From Rhodopirellula baltica (GTDB lineage: Bacteria; Planctomycetota; Planctomycetia; Pirellulales; Pirellulaceae): DNA of 64,000 nucleotides. Both the position numbers and the translations under genes were made by a program. Positions 62,828-64,000 of this stretch are shown here, piece after piece. Positions within the stretch are counted from its first letter, which is position 1, and every line of letters starts with the position of its first letter. The stretch lies in assembly GCA_002901265.1 (NCBI GenBank), contig PPHI01000003.1, forward strand, positions 1-64,000. The letters run 5' to 3'. The notes beneath the pieces were generated by a model. The model had not been told where the DNA came from. It did not search any database and saw only the letters and a program-made list of their open reading frames with translations.

Positions 62828-64000
62828 TCAGTTGTTGACCACTTCGTCCAGGTTCAACAGCACGCTAGCGATCATCATCCAGGCCGCATGCTCCGGTATT
62901 TCAAGCGTTTCAAACCTTTCCTCATCAACGCTCAAAAACGCTTTTGCTGCGTCCGTGTCGTCTTCGTAGGTCGCCCTCAATTCATCCAATAAGCGAGACA
63001 GTTCGTCCAATTCGGTATCACTCGCCGGCCGCGACGTGACCGTTTCAAACATCCAAGCCAATCGGCTTCGATCATCGGTCGCTTCGCACTGTCGGATCGT
63101 ACGAATCGCGATGTATTTCGCGGCCAATAAATATTGATGTTCATTCATCAGCACCAACGCTTGCAACGGCGTATTGGTGCGTTCTCGACGCGCGGTGCAC
63201 GATTCGCGACTGGGCGCATCGAAGGTCGACATCTGTGGCGGCGGACTGGTGCGTTTCCAAAAGATGTAGACGCTGCGGCGAAGTCGCTTTTCGGGATCTT
63301 TGTCCGCTTTAAAATTCGCGGTGTTGCTGCGGGTGTAGGCAACCGCATACCACAACCCATCAGGCTGTGGCGGTTTTACACTCGGTCCGGAAAGCTGTTC
63401 GTTCAATAAACCAGCGACAGATAACGCTTGGTCGCGCAGCACTTCGGCATCCAATCGGAAACGCGGTCCGCGTGCCAAGAATCGGTTCTTAGGATCGACC
63501 GACAACTGTGCTGGCGAAACCTTGGCGTCACGCCGGAACGCGTCACTCATCACGATTTGCTTGACCAGTCGCTTCAGATCCCAACCGTTGTCTTGGAAAT
63601 CGACGGCCAGCCAATCGAGCAACGCTTGATGGCTTGGCGGTTCGCCTTGACTGCCAAAGTCTTCGCTGGACTTGACGATCCCGATGCCGAACAGCCATTG
63701 CCAAACACGGTTCACGATGACTCGCGAAGCCAACGGTTGCTCTGGCGAGGTCAACCACTTCGCCAATCCCAAACGGTCAGCCGGAATGCCCTCTGGCATC
63801 GGCGGCAGGAACTCTGGGACTGCTCGCGGAACTGGTTCACCCGGTTGGTCATATTGTCCACGGATCAACAGGTGAGCTTGCCGGGGCGTTGCGAGTTCTT
63901 TCCAAACCAGTGTGACAGGAATTTGTTTCTTGTAGTCCTCTTTGGCCTTTTCCATTCCGCGGACCATGTCTTGCAACGCGGTCCATGCGGGATGTTCGCA
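62828..64000 (-). CDS. DUF1553 (PSD1) protein, C-terminal part, cut by the window edge
   Basis: The visible ~390 residues run off the right edge of the window. They contain DUF1553 landmarks: GLAKWLTSPEQPLASRVIVN, VWQWLFGIGIVKSSEDFGSQ, HQALLDWLAVDFQDNGWDLK, YIFWKRTSPPPQMSTFDAPS and RERTNTPLQALVLMNEHQYL. The N-terminal cytochrome and DUF1549 domains presumably lie beyond 64000. It pairs with the DUF1501 gene downstream, as at 20793-24648. Confidence 0.9.
   Translation of the reverse strand, partial: CEHPAWTALQDMVRGMEKAKEDYKKQIPVTLVWKELATPRQAHLLIRGQYDQPGEPVPRAVPEFLPPMPEGIPADRLGLAKWLTSPEQPLASRVIVNRVWQWLFGIGIVKSSEDFGSQGEPPSHQALLDWLAVDFQDNGWDLKRLVKQIVMSDAFRRDAKVSPAQLSVDPKNRFLARGPRFRLDAEVLRDQALSVAGLLNEQLSGPSVKPPQPDGLWYAVAYTRSNTANFKADKDPEKRLRRSVYIFWKRTSPPPQMSTFDAPSRESCTARRERTNTPLQALVLMNEHQYLLAAKYIAIRTIRQCEATDDRSRLAWMFETVTSRPASDTELDELSRLLDELRATYEDDTDAAKAFLSVDEERFETLEIPEHAAWMMIASVLLNLDEVVNN

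Noticed and set aside
1-64000. CRISPR array, tRNA or rRNA genes
   Set aside because: Scanning by eye showed no regularly spaced direct repeats of 25-40 bases and no cloverleaf-like or rRNA-like sequence; not excluded by a covariance search.

Overview
The window looks like a chromosomal segment of a marine planctomycete close to Rhodopirellula (Pirellulaceae). This is an inference from gene content: two DUF1501 / cytochrome-DUF1549-DUF1553 gene pairs, two secreted sulfatases, secreted sugar-active enzymes, a GYF_2/zinc-ribbon protein, a DUF3500 protein, moderate-to-high GC and REP-like intergenic palindromes. I see no rRNA, tRNA, CRISPR array, prophage or insertion sequence. About 50 protein genes are supported.

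Layout. 1-3.4 kb: a block of GCTAGCG palindromes, a secreted AGE-type epimerase, an SDR, and an overlapping small-protein/nucleotidyltransferase pair. 3.4-10.8 kb: an arabinose-polysaccharide locus with a GH127 beta-L-arabinofuranosidase, an SDR, a GH51 alpha-L-arabinofuranosidase and a divergent XylR-type regulator. 10.8-15 kb: CobL, a peroxiredoxin-like protein, a Tat-exported TIM-barrel isomerase and a rhomboid protease. 15-20.7 kb: a GntR-ABC ATPase-ABC permease-membrane protein operon (YtrA-like) with a promoter/operator. 20.8-24.6 kb: the first DUF1501/DUF1553 pair. 24.8-36 kb: an oxidoreductase, a PHP metallohydrolase, a 29-residue basic ORF, a CPBP protease, a KAP-like membrane NTPase, a CE15 esterase and a nonapeptide-repeat protein. 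35-50 kb: purU, YkgJ, hisS, a very long DUF4175-like membrane protein, a sulfatase-acetylesterase fusion, an APH-like kinase, DsbD, MnmE and PhzF. 50-64 kb: an MCP and a HEAT protein, methyltransferases, a PAS-AraC/sulfatase pair, DUF3500, and a HTH-APC permease-DUF1501-DUF1553 chain that runs off the right edge.

Functionally the window mixes housekeeping (hisS, mnmE, purU, cobL, dsbD) with secreted carbohydrate catabolism: arabinofuranosidases, glucuronoyl esterase, sulfatases and O-acetylesterase, controlled by XylR- and PAS-AraC-type regulators.

The main quality observation is that three long genes (GH51, the DUF4175-like protein and MnmE) each need exactly one extra base to restore a full-length product. 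One of them is MnmE with its catalytic C-terminus, so base-call errors are the simplest explanation, although real mutations cannot be excluded. The most interesting candidates for new biology are the 29-residue basic ORF with its own RBS and terminator, the dispersed palindromic repeat families, the nucleotidyltransferase pair, the sulfatase-acetylesterase fusion and the KAP-like NTPase.
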